Below are positions 27,396-36,617 of a stretch of DNA of 64,000 bases, piece after piece (positions within the stretch are counted from its first letter, which is position 1; every line of letters starts with the position of its first letter). Origin of the DNA: Actinopolyspora lacussalsi (lineage in GTDB: Bacteria; Actinomycetota; Actinomycetes; Mycobacteriales; Pseudonocardiaceae); NCBI GenBank assembly GCA_030803735.1, contig JAURUC010000001.1, positions 2,373,501-2,437,500 on the forward strand, in the 5' to 3' direction. The notes beneath the pieces were generated by a model. The model was not told where the DNA came from, did no database searches, and was given only the letters and a program-made list of their open reading frames with translations. The translations under genes and the position numbers were made by a program.

Positions 27396-28058
27396 GTGGA
27401 GTTTCGCGAGCTGTCGGACGAGCGACGGATGCGACGTCCCGAGTTCGACGTAGAACACCTCGAGACGAAGGACGTGACGTTCCGGGGCGAGTTCGAGGAG
27501 GAGGAGATCAGGGTTTCCTCCGGCGAGTGCGCCGGTGCCGAGGGGAGCGGACAGCTGGCGCGTGCGCTGGTCCGCGACACCGACCTTTCCGGATCCCGGT
27601 TCGCACGGCTGGTGCTTTCCGACATCCGGTTCGGCAACACGGATCTGTCCAACGCCTCGTGGCAGGCGGTTCACGCGAGACGGGTCGAGTTCGAACGCAG
27701 CCGGGCCGTCGGACTGCGAATCTCGTTGGAATCGGCGCTGGACGTCTACGCCGCGGAGTGCCGGTTCGACTACGCGATGATCCACGTGAACAAAGTCAAG
27801 GGTCTGCTCGTGTTCGACGAGTGCGACTTGCGCGAGACCGTGTTCACCGGCGATCTGTCGAACGTGGTTCTCCGGAATTGCGCGTTGGACGACGCCGAGT
27901 TCGATCCCAGCGGTGCGAACGGCTGCGACCTGCGCGGATCGACGCTGGACAACACGCGTGGGCTGTCCCGGATGCGCGGGGCGCGGATCTCGGTGGACCA
28001 GGCCGCCTCGGCGGCGGTGCTGCTGGCCACCGAGGTCGGGCTGCGGATCCGGGACTGA
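27396..28058 (+). CDS. Pentapeptide-repeat-like protein
   Basis: A 220-aa protein with a central run of degenerate A(D/N)LXX repeats: DTDLSGSRFARLVLSDIRFG, NTDLSNASW, CDLRETVFTGDLSNVVLRNC, AEFDPSGANGCDLRGSTLDN. These fold into a right-handed quadrilateral beta-helix. Some relatives protect DNA gyrase from drugs, but most have no known role, and no gyrase-specific feature is visible here. GTG 27396 lies six bases after TAGCAT (27384-27389) with no ribosome-binding site, consistent with a leaderless transcript. It is divergent from the patatin gene. Confidence 0.85.
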   Translation: MEFRELSDERRMRRPEFDVEHLETKDVTFRGEFEEEEIRVSSGECAGAEGSGQLARALVRDTDLSGSRFARLVLSDIRFGNTDLSNASWQAVHARRVEFERSRAVGLRISLESALDVYAAECRFDYAMIHVNKVKGLLVFDECDLRETVFTGDLSNVVLRNCALDDAEFDPSGANGCDLRGSTLDNTRGLSRMRGARISVDQAASAAVLLATEVGLRIRD

Positions 28059-28113
28059 GACGCGGGGAGCCACAACGGGACTCGGATGCCCGCTCGGTTT
28101 ACCTGGAGGTGTC

Positions 28114-28183
28114 GGTGCCGACCGCGTGAGTGGTGGGAGTTCGGCACCACGTCCTAGCGGCGCGACGATTTCGCGAGAAATCG
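28114..28183 (-). repeat. Composite intergenic element, copy C (P-S)
   Basis: Between convergent genes, GGTGCCGA (28114-28121) and TCGGCACC (28141-28148) form a perfect inverted repeat around one S unit. Hairpin P lies at 28166-28183. The order is that of the other copies read on the minus strand. Q and R are absent. Confidence 0.7.
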
Positions 28184-28260
28184 ACGCCGCCGCGGGGTGA
28201 CCGCCCCGAGCGGGACAACGACAAGCTCGGGGCACGGCCGGGGGCGGCGATCGGAGTGGC

Positions 28261-29502
28261 TCACCAGGTTACCGGCAGCTCGTATACTCCGTAGACCGAA
28301 CCGTCGTGTTTGAACGGGATGTTCTCCCGATCGGTGGCCAACCGGAGGGTGGGGATCCGCCGGTAGAGCGTGCTGTAGACGACCCGCAGCTCCATCCGGG
28401 CCAGTGGCTGCCCCAGGCACTGGTGAACCCCGAACCCGAAAGCCATGTGGTGCCGGGCGTCGCGCCGGATGTCGAGTCGGTCGGGCTCGGCGAAGGCGTC
28501 GGGATCGCGGTTGCCGATGTCGTTGGGCACGATCACCCCTTCACCGGCACGGATGACCTCACCGGCGATCTCGATGTCCTCCAGGGCCACCCGACGCCGA
28601 CCGTTGTGGGTGATGTGCAGGTAGCGCAGCAACTCCTCCACGGTCGAGGCGACCAGTTCGGATTCGTCGCTGCGCTCGCGCAGCTCCGCCAGCTGCTCGG
28701 GGCTCTCCAGCAGGGCCAGCGTGCCGAGGGCGATCATGTTCGCGGTGGTCTCGTGCCCGGCGATCAGCAGCAGCACACCCATGCGGGAGGCCTCCCGCCG
28801 CGGCAGCTCGCCGGACTCGACGCGCGCCGCCAGGTCGGAGAGCAGGTCCTCCCCCGGATCGGTGAGTTTTTCGCCCACCAGCCCGTCCAGGTACTCGGCC
28901 AGTGTGTCGAGGGCGGCGGAGCGCTGCTCGGTGGTCGAGTCACGGTGGACGATGACCTTGCTGTTGCGCTGGAAGAAATCGTGGCCGGAGTAGGGCACAC
29001 CGAGCAACTCGCAGATCACCAGTGACGGGACCGGCAGCGCGAAGGCCTCCACCAGGTCCACCGGTTCGTCGGCGGTCAGCATCTCGTCGATCCGCTCGTC
29101 GACGATCCGCTGCACGAACGGGCGCATCGCCTCCACCCGTTTGATGGTGAAGGGGGCCGTGACCATGCGGCGCAGCCGCGCGTGCTCGGGATCGTCCATC
29201 AGGATGAAGCTGACGGGGGACCCCTCGCTGTGCTCGTCGCTGATCGGTGCCGGAGCCGGATAGCCGGGGTTGGTCGGGTCGGAACTGATCCTGGAATCGG
29301 CCAGCAGGCTCCGCTGCTCGTCGTAACGGGTCACCAGCCAGGGTGTGCTGCCGTCCCACAACCGGACCCGACGCAACGGAGCCTCCCGCTGCATGGTCCG
29401 CAGGTGCGGCGGCGGATCGAACGGGCATCCCTCGGCCCTGTTCATGGGGTATTCGGGAACCTCGGCCGCGTGCTGGTCGGCCGAATCCAACGTGCTGGTC
29501 AT
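28261..29502 (-). CDS. Cytochrome P450 (CYP105-like)
   Basis: A 413-aa soluble P450. The I-helix oxygen-binding motif AGHETTANM, the K-helix ExxR (EELLRYL) and the heme loop FGFGVHQCLGQPLAR with the proximal cysteine are all present. ATG 29502 is chosen for GGAGG five bases upstream; the open frame reaches 29655 but is not P450-like. The electron supply is probably the ferredoxin and reductase encoded just upstream on the same strand. The substrate is unknown. Confidence 0.94.
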   Translation of the reverse strand: MTSTLDSADQHAAEVPEYPMNRAEGCPFDPPPHLRTMQREAPLRRVRLWDGSTPWLVTRYDEQRSLLADSRISSDPTNPGYPAPAPISDEHSEGSPVSFILMDDPEHARLRRMVTAPFTIKRVEAMRPFVQRIVDERIDEMLTADEPVDLVEAFALPVPSLVICELLGVPYSGHDFFQRNSKVIVHRDSTTEQRSAALDTLAEYLDGLVGEKLTDPGEDLLSDLAARVESGELPRREASRMGVLLLIAGHETTANMIALGTLALLESPEQLAELRERSDESELVASTVEELLRYLHITHNGRRRVALEDIEIAGEVIRAGEGVIVPNDIGNRDPDAFAEPDRLDIRRDARHHMAFGFGVHQCLGQPLARMELRVVYSTLYRRIPTLRLATDRENIPFKHDGSVYGVYELPVTW

Positions 29503-29596
29503 CAATTCCTCCAATGAGATCCGGGACACGGATTCCCGGCGGTGGGGCGGCACGGAGCCCCGCTCCGTCCTTACGGTGCGAACGGGGTGTGCACGA

Positions 29597-30784
29597 TCAG
29601 TTCGGTTCGAGGGCGGGCACGCCGAAGGTGTCGACGACCTGCTGGCGATGCGCACGGACCTGTTTGGGCCTGTTCCAGCCGAGCACGGCGACCGGAGTTC
29701 CCTGCCTGGTGTAGCGCACGACGAAACGGCGCTCGGCCGGATCGCCCTCCACGACGGTCACTTCGGATTCGGCGTGCGGCACGCCGTGCACCTGGATCTT
29801 GGCGTCGAACTGGTCGGTCCAGAAGTGCGGAACCGGCGCGTAGGGACGATCGGCACCGAGCAGATTGCGGGCCACGGCAGCGGCCTGTTCGGTGGCGTTG
29901 GTCCGGTTCTCCAGCCGCATCGACTCGTCGAGTCCCTCGTGGTGCCAGCGCGCCACGTCACCGACCGCGTAGATTCCCGCCGCCGCGCGGCAACGCGAGT
30001 CGCACACCACCCCGTCGTCGAGTCGAAGTCCGCTGTCGGCGAGCCAGTCCGTGGCGGGGGCGGCGCCGATCGCCACCACCACGGCGTCGGCGGACAGCGT
30101 CTCGCCGGTTTCCAGCCGAACCGCCGTCACCCGGCCGTGGTCCGCCTCCAGCGCCTCGACACCGGCACGCGGCCGGAGTCGAACGCCCCGTTCGGCGTGC
30201 AGCTCGCCCAGCATCCCGGCGACACGCGGACCGAGCTGGTCGGTCATGGGTGCGGCCTGCGGCCCCACCAGGGTGACGTCCGAGTCCGTGCCGCGGGCGG
30301 TGGCGGCGATCTCCGATCCGAGCACGCCGTCGCCGACGACCACGACTCCTCGCGCCCGCGGCAGCTCTGCCCGCAGCCGCAGTGAGTCGTCGAGAGTGCG
30401 CAGCACGTGAACACCCGCCGCGTCCCAACCGGGCAGCCGCTTCGGCCGAAGTCCCGTGGCGAGCACGACGGCCTCGGCGCGCAGCGTACGACCGGATGCG
30501 GTGTGGACGGTGCGGTCGGCCGGGTCCAGCCGGACCGCCGGGTCGGCGAGGACGAACTCGGCACCGGTTTCGACCAGCGCGGACTCCGTGCGCAGCCTGC
30601 TGCGCTCGGGATCCCAACTGCCGGAGAGAACCTGTTTGGACAGGGGTGGTCGGTCATAGGGTGCGTGTTCCTCTTCACCCACCACCGTGACCGTTCCCGA
30701 GTATCCACCGCGTCGCAGGGACTCCACCGTGGCGAGCCCGGCGGCCGAGGCACCGACCACCAGCACACTGCTCGGCTCGCTCAT
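29597..30784 (-). CDS. Ferredoxin reductase (FAD/NAD(P)H)
   Basis: A 395-aa two-dinucleotide-binding flavoprotein of the ferredoxin/rubredoxin reductase group. The FAD site is VLVVGASAAGLATVESLRRG at the N-terminus; the NAD(P)H site is GVVVVGDGVLGSEIAA (about 150); the second FAD motif is GIYAVGDVARWHHEG (about 270). The ATG at 30784 overlaps the ferredoxin stop (ATGA), so the two are translationally coupled. It would pass electrons from NAD(P)H to the ferredoxin and on to the P450s. Confidence 0.92.
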   Translation of the reverse strand: MSEPSSVLVVGASAAGLATVESLRRGGYSGTVTVVGEEEHAPYDRPPLSKQVLSGSWDPERSRLRTESALVETGAEFVLADPAVRLDPADRTVHTASGRTLRAEAVVLATGLRPKRLPGWDAAGVHVLRTLDDSLRLRAELPRARGVVVVGDGVLGSEIAATARGTDSDVTLVGPQAAPMTDQLGPRVAGMLGELHAERGVRLRPRAGVEALEADHGRVTAVRLETGETLSADAVVVAIGAAPATDWLADSGLRLDDGVVCDSRCRAAAGIYAVGDVARWHHEGLDESMRLENRTNATEQAAAVARNLLGADRPYAPVPHFWTDQFDAKIQVHGVPHAESEVTVVEGDPAERRFVVRYTRQGTPVAVLGWNRPKQVRAHRQQVVDTFGVPALEPN

Positions 30785-30981
30785 GCGCCCTCGCTCACTC
30801 CGATGGCGGCGGCCGGGCAGACGTCCGCGGCCTCCCGGACCGGGCCGTACAGGTTCTCGGGGGGCTGCTCGTCCAGCAGGATCACCACCCCGTCGTCGTC
30901 GCGCTGGTCGAACACCTCCGGAGCGAGCAGCACGCACTGCCCGGCACCGCAGCACTTCTCCTCGTCGACAGCGATCTTCAC
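30781..30981 (-). CDS. 3Fe-4S ferredoxin (P450 partner)
   Basis: A 66-aa ferredoxin. Cysteines in CCGAGQC (first and last of a C-X5-C spacing) and CPAAAI near the C-terminus match single-cluster 3Fe-4S ferredoxins that serve actinobacterial P450s; the fourth ligand position of a 4Fe-4S protein is replaced. GTG 30981 follows GGGAG. It sits between the TetR and reductase genes and overlaps the latter by four bases. Confidence 0.92.
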   Translation of the reverse strand: MKIAVDEEKCCGAGQCVLLAPEVFDQRDDDGVVILLDEQPPENLYGPVREAADVCPAAAIGVSEGA

Positions 30982-31043
30982 TGGTACTCCCTTCTCGTCG
31001 TATCGGTCTCGCCCGCCGCGCGACCGTGGAGCCCGGCAGGTGC

Positions 31044-31691
31044 TCAGGACTCGGTGACGTGTGCCAACCACAGTCCGGTGATGGCGTCGATCAGTCCGGT
31101 GGCCGCCTCCTGCCAGCTGGCCCGCGGGGTGGGGGTTCCCTCCGCGAGGGCACGTTCCCGTTCGGCGTAGGTGTGCACGATCAGCTGCCTGGCCATGTCG
31201 GAGCGCTCGGCCCGCACCTCGTCCGGCAGTTCGGGAAGACACCGGTGCAGTCCGTCGAGGATGCGGTGCATGGCCGGAGAGCTCAGCGACTCCTCGACGG
31301 CGATGTCCCGGAGCGAGGGCTCGGTCATCACCTGCGCGCTGAACCTGGCGAACCAGGTAGGGCTGTCCAGCGCCGCCAGGTTGTCGGCGCTGGGACGCAC
31401 CAGGCAGGTGACCCAGTCCCGGACCCGCGGACTGTCGCCGATCTCCTTCAGCCACTCGATGCGCAGCCCCTCGACCGGTTCGTTGCGCTTGCGCACGATG
31501 GCCCGGACCAGGTCCGCCTTGGCCCCGAAGTGGTAGCTGACCGCGGTGTTGTTGCCCTGTTCTGCGGCCTCGCTGATCTGCCGGTTGGACACGGCCAGTA
31601 CGCCGTGCTCGGCGAACAGCCGTTCCGCCGCGAGCAGGATCGCCTGCCGCGTGGCGTTGATGCGTTCTTCCCGTACGGTTCTGCCAGTCAT
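31044..31691 (-). CDS. TetR-family regulator of the P450 cassette
   Basis: A 215-aa TetR protein. The HTH region reads ATRQAILLAAERLFAEHG and QISEAAEQGNNTAVSYHFGAK. ATG 31691 follows GGTGAGAG; an ATG at 31703 overlaps the end of the upstream P450 gene. It lies inside the P450/ferredoxin/reductase gene run and is the likely ligand-responsive repressor of that run and the divergent exporter, possibly through the palindrome at 32982 (inference). Confidence 0.9.
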   Translation of the reverse strand: MTGRTVREERINATRQAILLAAERLFAEHGVLAVSNRQISEAAEQGNNTAVSYHFGAKADLVRAIVRKRNEPVEGLRIEWLKEIGDSPRVRDWVTCLVRPSADNLAALDSPTWFARFSAQVMTEPSLRDIAVEESLSSPAMHRILDGLHRCLPELPDEVRAERSDMARQLIVHTYAERERALAEGTPTPRASWQEAATGLIDAITGLWLAHVTES

Positions 31692-31696
31692 GGCTC

Positions 31697-32917
31697 TCAC
31701 CATCGCACCGGCACTTCACGCAACCCGCCGACGACCAGCCCTTCGACCTGCCGCAGTTCCTCGGCGGGAACGGCGAGTTCGAGCGAGGGAAGCCTGCGGA
31801 GCAGCACCTCCAGCACTCCTTGCAGCTCGGTGCGGGCCAGCGACTGCCCCAGGCAGGAGTGCGCTCCCGCGCCGAAGGCCAGGTGCGGGTTGGGGCCGCG
31901 GTCCAGCACCATGTCGTCGGCGCCCTCGAAGACGGACTCGTCGCGGTTGGCCGAGGCCATGCTGCACACCACGGTAGTCCCCCTGGGCAGTGAGGTGTCA
32001 CCGATCTCGGACTCCTCGGTGATGTAGCGGGGCATCCCGAACCCCGGGTTGGCGTCGAACCGCAGCGCCTCCTCGACGGTGCCGCGTACGAGCGATCGGT
32101 CATCCAGCAGGCGTTCCCAGCGCCGCCGGTCGGCCAGCAGCATGGAAACCATCTTGCCGATCATGTTGGCCGTGGTCTCGTGTCCGGCGACCAGCAGTCC
32201 CTGACCGGTTGCCACCAGCTCCTCGTTCGACATCCCCCTCCCTTCGGAGTCCGTCTCGACGAGCAGTGAGCTGATCAGATCGTCACCGGGTTCGGCGCGC
32301 TTGCTCTCGACGTGGGCCGCCATGTACTCGACGAACTCGCGCTGCGCCGCGGCGATCTCCTGCTCGCCGTAGCGGGTCATGTTCAGCAACGTGTCCGACC
32401 AGTGGGAGAACCTGTCGCGGTCGGCGGCGGGCACGCCCAGCAGATCGCAGATCACGTAGACCGGCAGCGGGAAGCCGAGGCTCGCCTTGAGGTCCCCGGG
32501 CCGCCCCTGCTCGACCATCTCGTCGATGAGTCGCTCGGCCATTTCCTCGATTCCCGGCCGCAGCGCCATCATGCGCTTGGCGGTGAACCACTTGCCGACC
32601 ATCCGCCGCCAGCGCAGGTGCCCCTCACCGGTCTGCGGCAGCGCGGAGGACATCGAGGTGTTGAAAACGCCCCCGGATTCGTTGTCGGCGACCCGCGCCG
32701 CGTCGTCGGCGTCGAGCTGGCGGGTGAACCGGGGATCGGACAGCACCTGCTTGACGTCCTCGTAGCGGGTCACCAGCTTGGCCTCGTCCCCGCTGGGCAG
32801 CCGCACGCCCGCCACCGGGCATCCACCGCGGAGCCGCTCCCACTCCTCCGGTGGATCCAGCGGCGCCGGATTCGGAATCGGGTAGCTCAGCGTCCGCTCG
32901 CCCTCGCTGTTGAGCAT
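31697..32917 (-). CDS. Cytochrome P450 (second)
   Basis: A 406-aa P450 with I-helix AGHETTANM, ExxR in EEALRFD and heme loop FGAGAHSCLGQSLART. ATG 32917 is preceded by GGAGGGAG. It is the first gene of a minus-strand run P450-TetR-ferredoxin-reductase-P450. Its sequence is clearly different from the P450 at 28261, so the two are probably not a recent duplication. It lies 124 bp from the divergent MFS gene. Confidence 0.94.
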   Translation of the reverse strand: MLNSEGERTLSYPIPNPAPLDPPEEWERLRGGCPVAGVRLPSGDEAKLVTRYEDVKQVLSDPRFTRQLDADDAARVADNESGGVFNTSMSSALPQTGEGHLRWRRMVGKWFTAKRMMALRPGIEEMAERLIDEMVEQGRPGDLKASLGFPLPVYVICDLLGVPAADRDRFSHWSDTLLNMTRYGEQEIAAAQREFVEYMAAHVESKRAEPGDDLISSLLVETDSEGRGMSNEELVATGQGLLVAGHETTANMIGKMVSMLLADRRRWERLLDDRSLVRGTVEEALRFDANPGFGMPRYITEESEIGDTSLPRGTTVVCSMASANRDESVFEGADDMVLDRGPNPHLAFGAGAHSCLGQSLARTELQGVLEVLLRRLPSLELAVPAEELRQVEGLVVGGLREVPVRW

Positions 32918-32981
32918 CGCGCTCCCTCCGGGTGATTCGTGTCTCTGTTGCCGACCAGTCAACCGCAGATGTTAACTTAAG

Positions 32982-32993
32982 TCAATCGATTGA
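32982..32993. promoter_or_regulatory. 12-bp palindrome TCAATCGATTGA: candidate operator
   Basis: A perfect palindrome lies in an unusually AT-rich stretch (GTTAACTTAAG before, TTTATATTTT after) between the divergent P450 and MFS genes. TATATT at about 32997-33002 could be the -10 of the MFS promoter. Placement and symmetry fit a repressor site for the local TetR protein; this is inference. Confidence 0.6.
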
Positions 32994-33041
32994 TTTATAT
33001 TTTCTCGTAACCCCACTCGCGACGAACCGAAAGGACGAACC

Positions 33042-34517
33042 GTGTCGCATGCCGAAACCGCCCCCGAACGGGGCGCCGCCGCACCACCGACGAACCTCGT
33101 CGTGGTGGTGCTGGCGTTCGGCGGGATCGTGGTCTCGCTGATGCAGACCCTGGTGATCCCGCTGGTTCCCGAACTCCCCCGGCTGCTGGACGCCCCGGCC
33201 ACGGGAACCGCCTGGGTGGTCACCGTCACGCTGCTCGGCTCCGCCGTGGCCACCCCGTCCGCCGGACGACTGGGCGACATGTACGGCAAGCGGCGAGTAC
33301 TACTGGCCAGCCTGGTGTCGCTGACCGTCGGTTCCGTGATCGCAGCGCTGAGCGACTCGCTGACACCGATGATCGTCGGGCGTGCGCTGCAGGGGCTGTC
33401 AGCGGGCGTCATTCCGCTGGGTATCAGCATCATGCGCGACGAACTGCCGTCCGAACGGCTCGGCTCGGCGATCGCCCTGATGAGCGCCTCGCTGGGGATC
33501 GGCGGCGCACTCGGGCTGCCCGCCGCGGCGTTCCTGGCCGAGTACACCGACTGGCACGTGCTGTTCTGGACCTCCGGTGCGCTCGGTGCCGTGGCCGCCC
33601 TCGTGGTACTAGCGGTGGTGCCCGAGTCCTCGGTACGCACCGGCGGGCGGTTCGACCTGCTCGGGGCGCTGGGGCTCTCGATCGGGCTGATCTGTCTGCT
33701 GCTGCCGATCTCCAAGGGAGGCGACTGGGGCTGGGGCAGCGGCCCTGTGGTCGGCCTGTTCGTCGCCGCCGTGATCGTGCTGCTGCTGTGGGGCCTGTGG
33801 GAGACCCGATCCACGCGACCGCTGGTGGACCTGCGCGTTAGCGCGCGTCGTCAGGTGCTGCTGACCAACCTGGCTTCCACGGTATTCGGCTTCGCGATGT
33901 TCGCGATGTCGCTGGTGATCCCGCAGCTGTTGCAGCTGCCGGAGGCAGCCGGTTACGGCATGGGCCGGAGCATGGTGGCCGTGGGGCTGGTCATGGCACC
34001 GTCCGGCCTGGTGATGATGGCCATGGCGCCGGTTTCCGCACGGATCTCGAAGCTGCACGGCCCGAAGGTCACCCTGATGGTCGGCGCGGTGGTGGTCGCG
34101 TTCGGATACGCGCTCAACATCGTGCTCATGTCGGCCATCTGGCACCTGGTGCTGATCTCCAGCGTGATCGGTGTCGGGGTGGGACTGGCCTACGGCGCCA
34201 TGCCCGCGTTGATCATGGCCGCGGTGCCGGTCTCCGAGACGGGTGCCGCGAACAGCCTCAACACCCTGATGCGCTCGATCGGCACCTCGAGCGCCAGCGC
34301 TATCGCGGGCGTGATCCTCGCCCAGATGACCGTCTCGTTCGGACCGGTGAGCTTTCCCTCGCAGACCGGGTTCCGGCTGGTGATGGGCATCGGCGCGGGC
34401 GCGGCCCTCGTCGCTCTGCTCATCGCGGCCTTCCTGCCGAGGCAGCGTTCGGTCTCGGAAGGCTCGGGGACGCGAGCGGCCGAGGAGAAGGCACCCGTCG
34501 GCGAGGCCACGACCTGA
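33042..34517 (+). CDS. MFS drug/metabolite exporter (DHA2-like)
   Basis: A 491-aa major facilitator with about 14 hydrophobic segments. The cytoplasmic loop 2-3 motif GRLGDMYGKRRVLL matches motif A of the family, and the antiporter motif C-like sequence GIGGALGLPAAAFLAEY is in TM5. DHA2 members export drugs or metabolites with protons. GTG 33042 follows AAGGACG. Divergent placement from the P450 run suggests that it exports a substrate or product of those enzymes. Confidence 0.9.
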   Translation: MSHAETAPERGAAAPPTNLVVVVLAFGGIVVSLMQTLVIPLVPELPRLLDAPATGTAWVVTVTLLGSAVATPSAGRLGDMYGKRRVLLASLVSLTVGSVIAALSDSLTPMIVGRALQGLSAGVIPLGISIMRDELPSERLGSAIALMSASLGIGGALGLPAAAFLAEYTDWHVLFWTSGALGAVAALVVLAVVPESSVRTGGRFDLLGALGLSIGLICLLLPISKGGDWGWGSGPVVGLFVAAVIVLLLWGLWETRSTRPLVDLRVSARRQVLLTNLASTVFGFAMFAMSLVIPQLLQLPEAAGYGMGRSMVAVGLVMAPSGLVMMAMAPVSARISKLHGPKVTLMVGAVVVAFGYALNIVLMSAIWHLVLISSVIGVGVGLAYGAMPALIMAAVPVSETGAANSLNTLMRSIGTSSASAIAGVILAQMTVSFGPVSFPSQTGFRLVMGIGAGAALVALLIAAFLPRQRSVSEGSGTRAAEEKAPVGEATT

Positions 34518-34592
34518 GCGGAGTTCGCCGAACGGGATTCACCGCGTTGGGTACCGGCCGAACAGGTGCCGCCGAGCGGGTGCCGGCCGAGC

Positions 34593-34637
34593 GGCGGATG
34601 GTTCTTCGGGGCCGTGAGCGCCGAAGAACCGTCCGCC
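34593..34637. terminator. Bidirectional 17-bp hairpin between MFS and pstB
   Basis: GGCGGATGGTTCTTCGG and CCGAAGAACCGTCCGCC form a 17-bp stem (one G-U pair) with an 11-nt loop. It lies 75 bp after the MFS stop and 21 bp after the pstB stop on the opposite strand, as expected of a shared terminator. Confidence 0.8.
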
Positions 34638-34658
34638 GAGGTGATCGGTACGGTTCGA

Positions 34659-35438
34659 TCAACCGAACCGACCGGAGATGTACTCCTCGGTCGCCGTGTG
34701 CGTAGGGGTCGAGAAGATGGTGGGTGTCTCGTCGATCTCCACCAGCTCGCCGGGCTGACCGGTCCCGGCGATGTTGAAGAAACCGGTGTAGTTGCTGACC
34801 CGGGCGGCCTGCTGCATGTTGTGCGTGACGATGACGATCGTGTAGTTCTCCTTGAGCTGGGCCATCAGATCCTCCACGGCGTGCGTGGAGATGGGGTCCA
34901 GCGCGGAGCAGGGCTCGTCCATCAGCAGCACGTCCGGCCGCACGGCGATGGCACGCGCGATGCACAACCGCTGCTGCTGCCCACCGGACAGGCCGGATCC
35001 GGGCTTGCGCAGCCGGTCCTTGACCTCCTCCCAGAGGTTGGCACCGCGCAGCGACTCCTCGACCACGTCGTCCGTTTCGGACTTGCGCAGCCGCTTGTCG
35101 TTCAGCCGCAGCCCCGCCGCGACGTTGTCGTAGATCGACATGGTGGGAAACGGGTTGGGACGCTGGAACACCATGCCGACGTGCTTGCGCACGTCCACGG
35201 GGTCCATTCCCGGTGCGTAGAGGTCCTGATCGTCCATCACGACCTTTCCCTCCACCCGGGCCGACGGGATCAGCTCGTGCATCCGGTTCAACGCCCGCAG
35301 GTAGGTCGACTTGCCACAGCCGGAAGGACCGATCAGGGCGGTCACGGCGCGCGGTTGGATCGTCATGGACACGCTGCGCACCGCCCGGAAGGAGCCATAA
35401 TAGATGTCCAGATCCTTGACGTCGATACGTTTTGCCAT
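34659..35438 (-). CDS. pstB: Phosphate ABC transporter ATP-binding protein PstB
   Basis: A 259-aa ABC ATPase of the PstB group. Walker [11 protein letters not shown]-loop [12 protein letters not shown], signature [14 protein letters not shown], Walker [14 protein letters not shown] and H-loop VTHNMQQA are all intact; the segment [16 protein letters not shown] is typical of PstB. ATG 35438 gives the family length. It is the last gene of pstSCAB and powers phosphate import. Confidence 0.96.
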   Translation of the reverse strand: MAKRIDVKDLDIYYGSFRAVRSVSMTIQPRAVTALIGPSGCGKSTYLRALNRMHELIPSARVEGKVVMDDQDLYAPGMDPVDVRKHVGMVFQRPNPFPTMSIYDNVAAGLRLNDKRLRKSETDDVVEESLRGANLWEEVKDRLRKPGSGLSGGQQQRLCIARAIAVRPDVLLMDEPCSALDPISTHAVEDLMAQLKENYTIVIVTHNMQQAARVSNYTGFFNIAGTGQPGELVEIDETPTIFSTPTHTATEEYISGRFG

Positions 35439-35528
35439 AGCCCCTCGGCTCCTATCAGTAACACGGCGGATAAGCGTCGGCGCGGCCGCTCGCCGCGCCA
35501 CCGGCCCTCGCGGCGCGTCGGTGGCGAC

Positions 35529-36617
35529 TCAGCGCCCCGCTTTCGGTGCGAACAACAGCGATATCGATCGGGCCACCAGATTGAGCACCATCACGATGAG
35601 CATGAGCGTCAGCGCCGCCGTCCACGCGCGGTCCAGCGACGGATCGATCGGGACCCCAGGGCTGGCGTACTCGTAGTAGGAGAACACCGAAAGGGTCGCC
35701 ATCTGCCCCGAGAACGGGTTGAGATTGGTACTGCCGGTGGCACCCGTCGCGATGAGCAATGGCGCGGTTTCCCCCACCACACGTGCGATGGCCAGGGTGA
35801 CTCCGGTGCTGATACCGGCAACGGCGGTCGGTAGCACGATCCGCAGGATCACCTTCCACTTCGGAGTACCCAGCGCGAAGGCGGCCTCCCGCAGATCGTC
35901 CGGAACGATCTTGAGCATTTCCTCGCTGGAGCGCACCACGATCGGGATCATCAGCACGCTCAACGCGACGGCACCGGCGAACCCGTTGACGGTGCCCGGG
36001 CCGAACACGAGCGCGAACAGCGCGTAGGCGAACAAGCCGGCGACGATGGAGGGAATACCGGTCATCACGTCGACGAAGAAGGTGATCGCACGGGCGAGCC
36101 TGCCGTGACCGTACTCCACCAGGTAGATCGCGGTGGCCAACCCGATCGGCACCGACATCAGCGTGGCGAGACCACTGGTGATCAGCGTTCCCATGATCGC
36201 GTGGTACGCGCCGCCGCCATCGTCCACCACGCCGCGCATCGAATAGGTGAAGAACCGCCCGTCGAAGCGTTCCATCCCCTTCGAGATGACGGTGACGACC
36301 ACCGAGACCAGCGGAGTGAGCGCCAGCAGGAACGCCGAGGTGACAACGGCGGTGAACGTACGGTCGGTTGCTTTCCTGCCGCCTTCGATCCAACGCGACC
36401 AGCCGGAGATCCCGACCGCGTAGAGCACCGCGGTCAACAGCACGAACGGGGCGACACCGAAACCCAGCAGCCGGGCGATCAGGGCCGCGAGCACGGCCGC
36501 CGCGCCGAGAACGCCCCAGGAGGCCCATCTCGGTAGGGTGCCCCGAACCAGCGACTTCGTCCCGTTCGACGGTTCGACGCTTTCCGTTGGGGTGGGCGGA
36601 GAAGTGGTGGTGCTCAT
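35529..36617 (-). CDS. pstA: Phosphate ABC transporter permease PstA
   Basis: A 362-aa permease. An N-terminal polar tail of about 30 residues precedes three extra hydrophobic segments and the permease core with the EAA-like loop (REAAFALGTPKWKVILRIVLPTAVAGI). ATG 36617 shares a base with the pstC stop (TGATG), indicating coupled translation. It pairs with PstC in the membrane channel. Confidence 0.95.
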   Translation of the reverse strand: MSTTTSPPTPTESVEPSNGTKSLVRGTLPRWASWGVLGAAAVLAALIARLLGFGVAPFVLLTAVLYAVGISGWSRWIEGGRKATDRTFTAVVTSAFLLALTPLVSVVVTVISKGMERFDGRFFTYSMRGVVDDGGGAYHAIMGTLITSGLATLMSVPIGLATAIYLVEYGHGRLARAITFFVDVMTGIPSIVAGLFAYALFALVFGPGTVNGFAGAVALSVLMIPIVVRSSEEMLKIVPDDLREAAFALGTPKWKVILRIVLPTAVAGISTGVTLAIARVVGETAPLLIATGATGSTNLNPFSGQMATLSVFSYYEYASPGVPIDPSLDRAWTAALTLMLIVMVLNLVARSISLLFAPKAGR

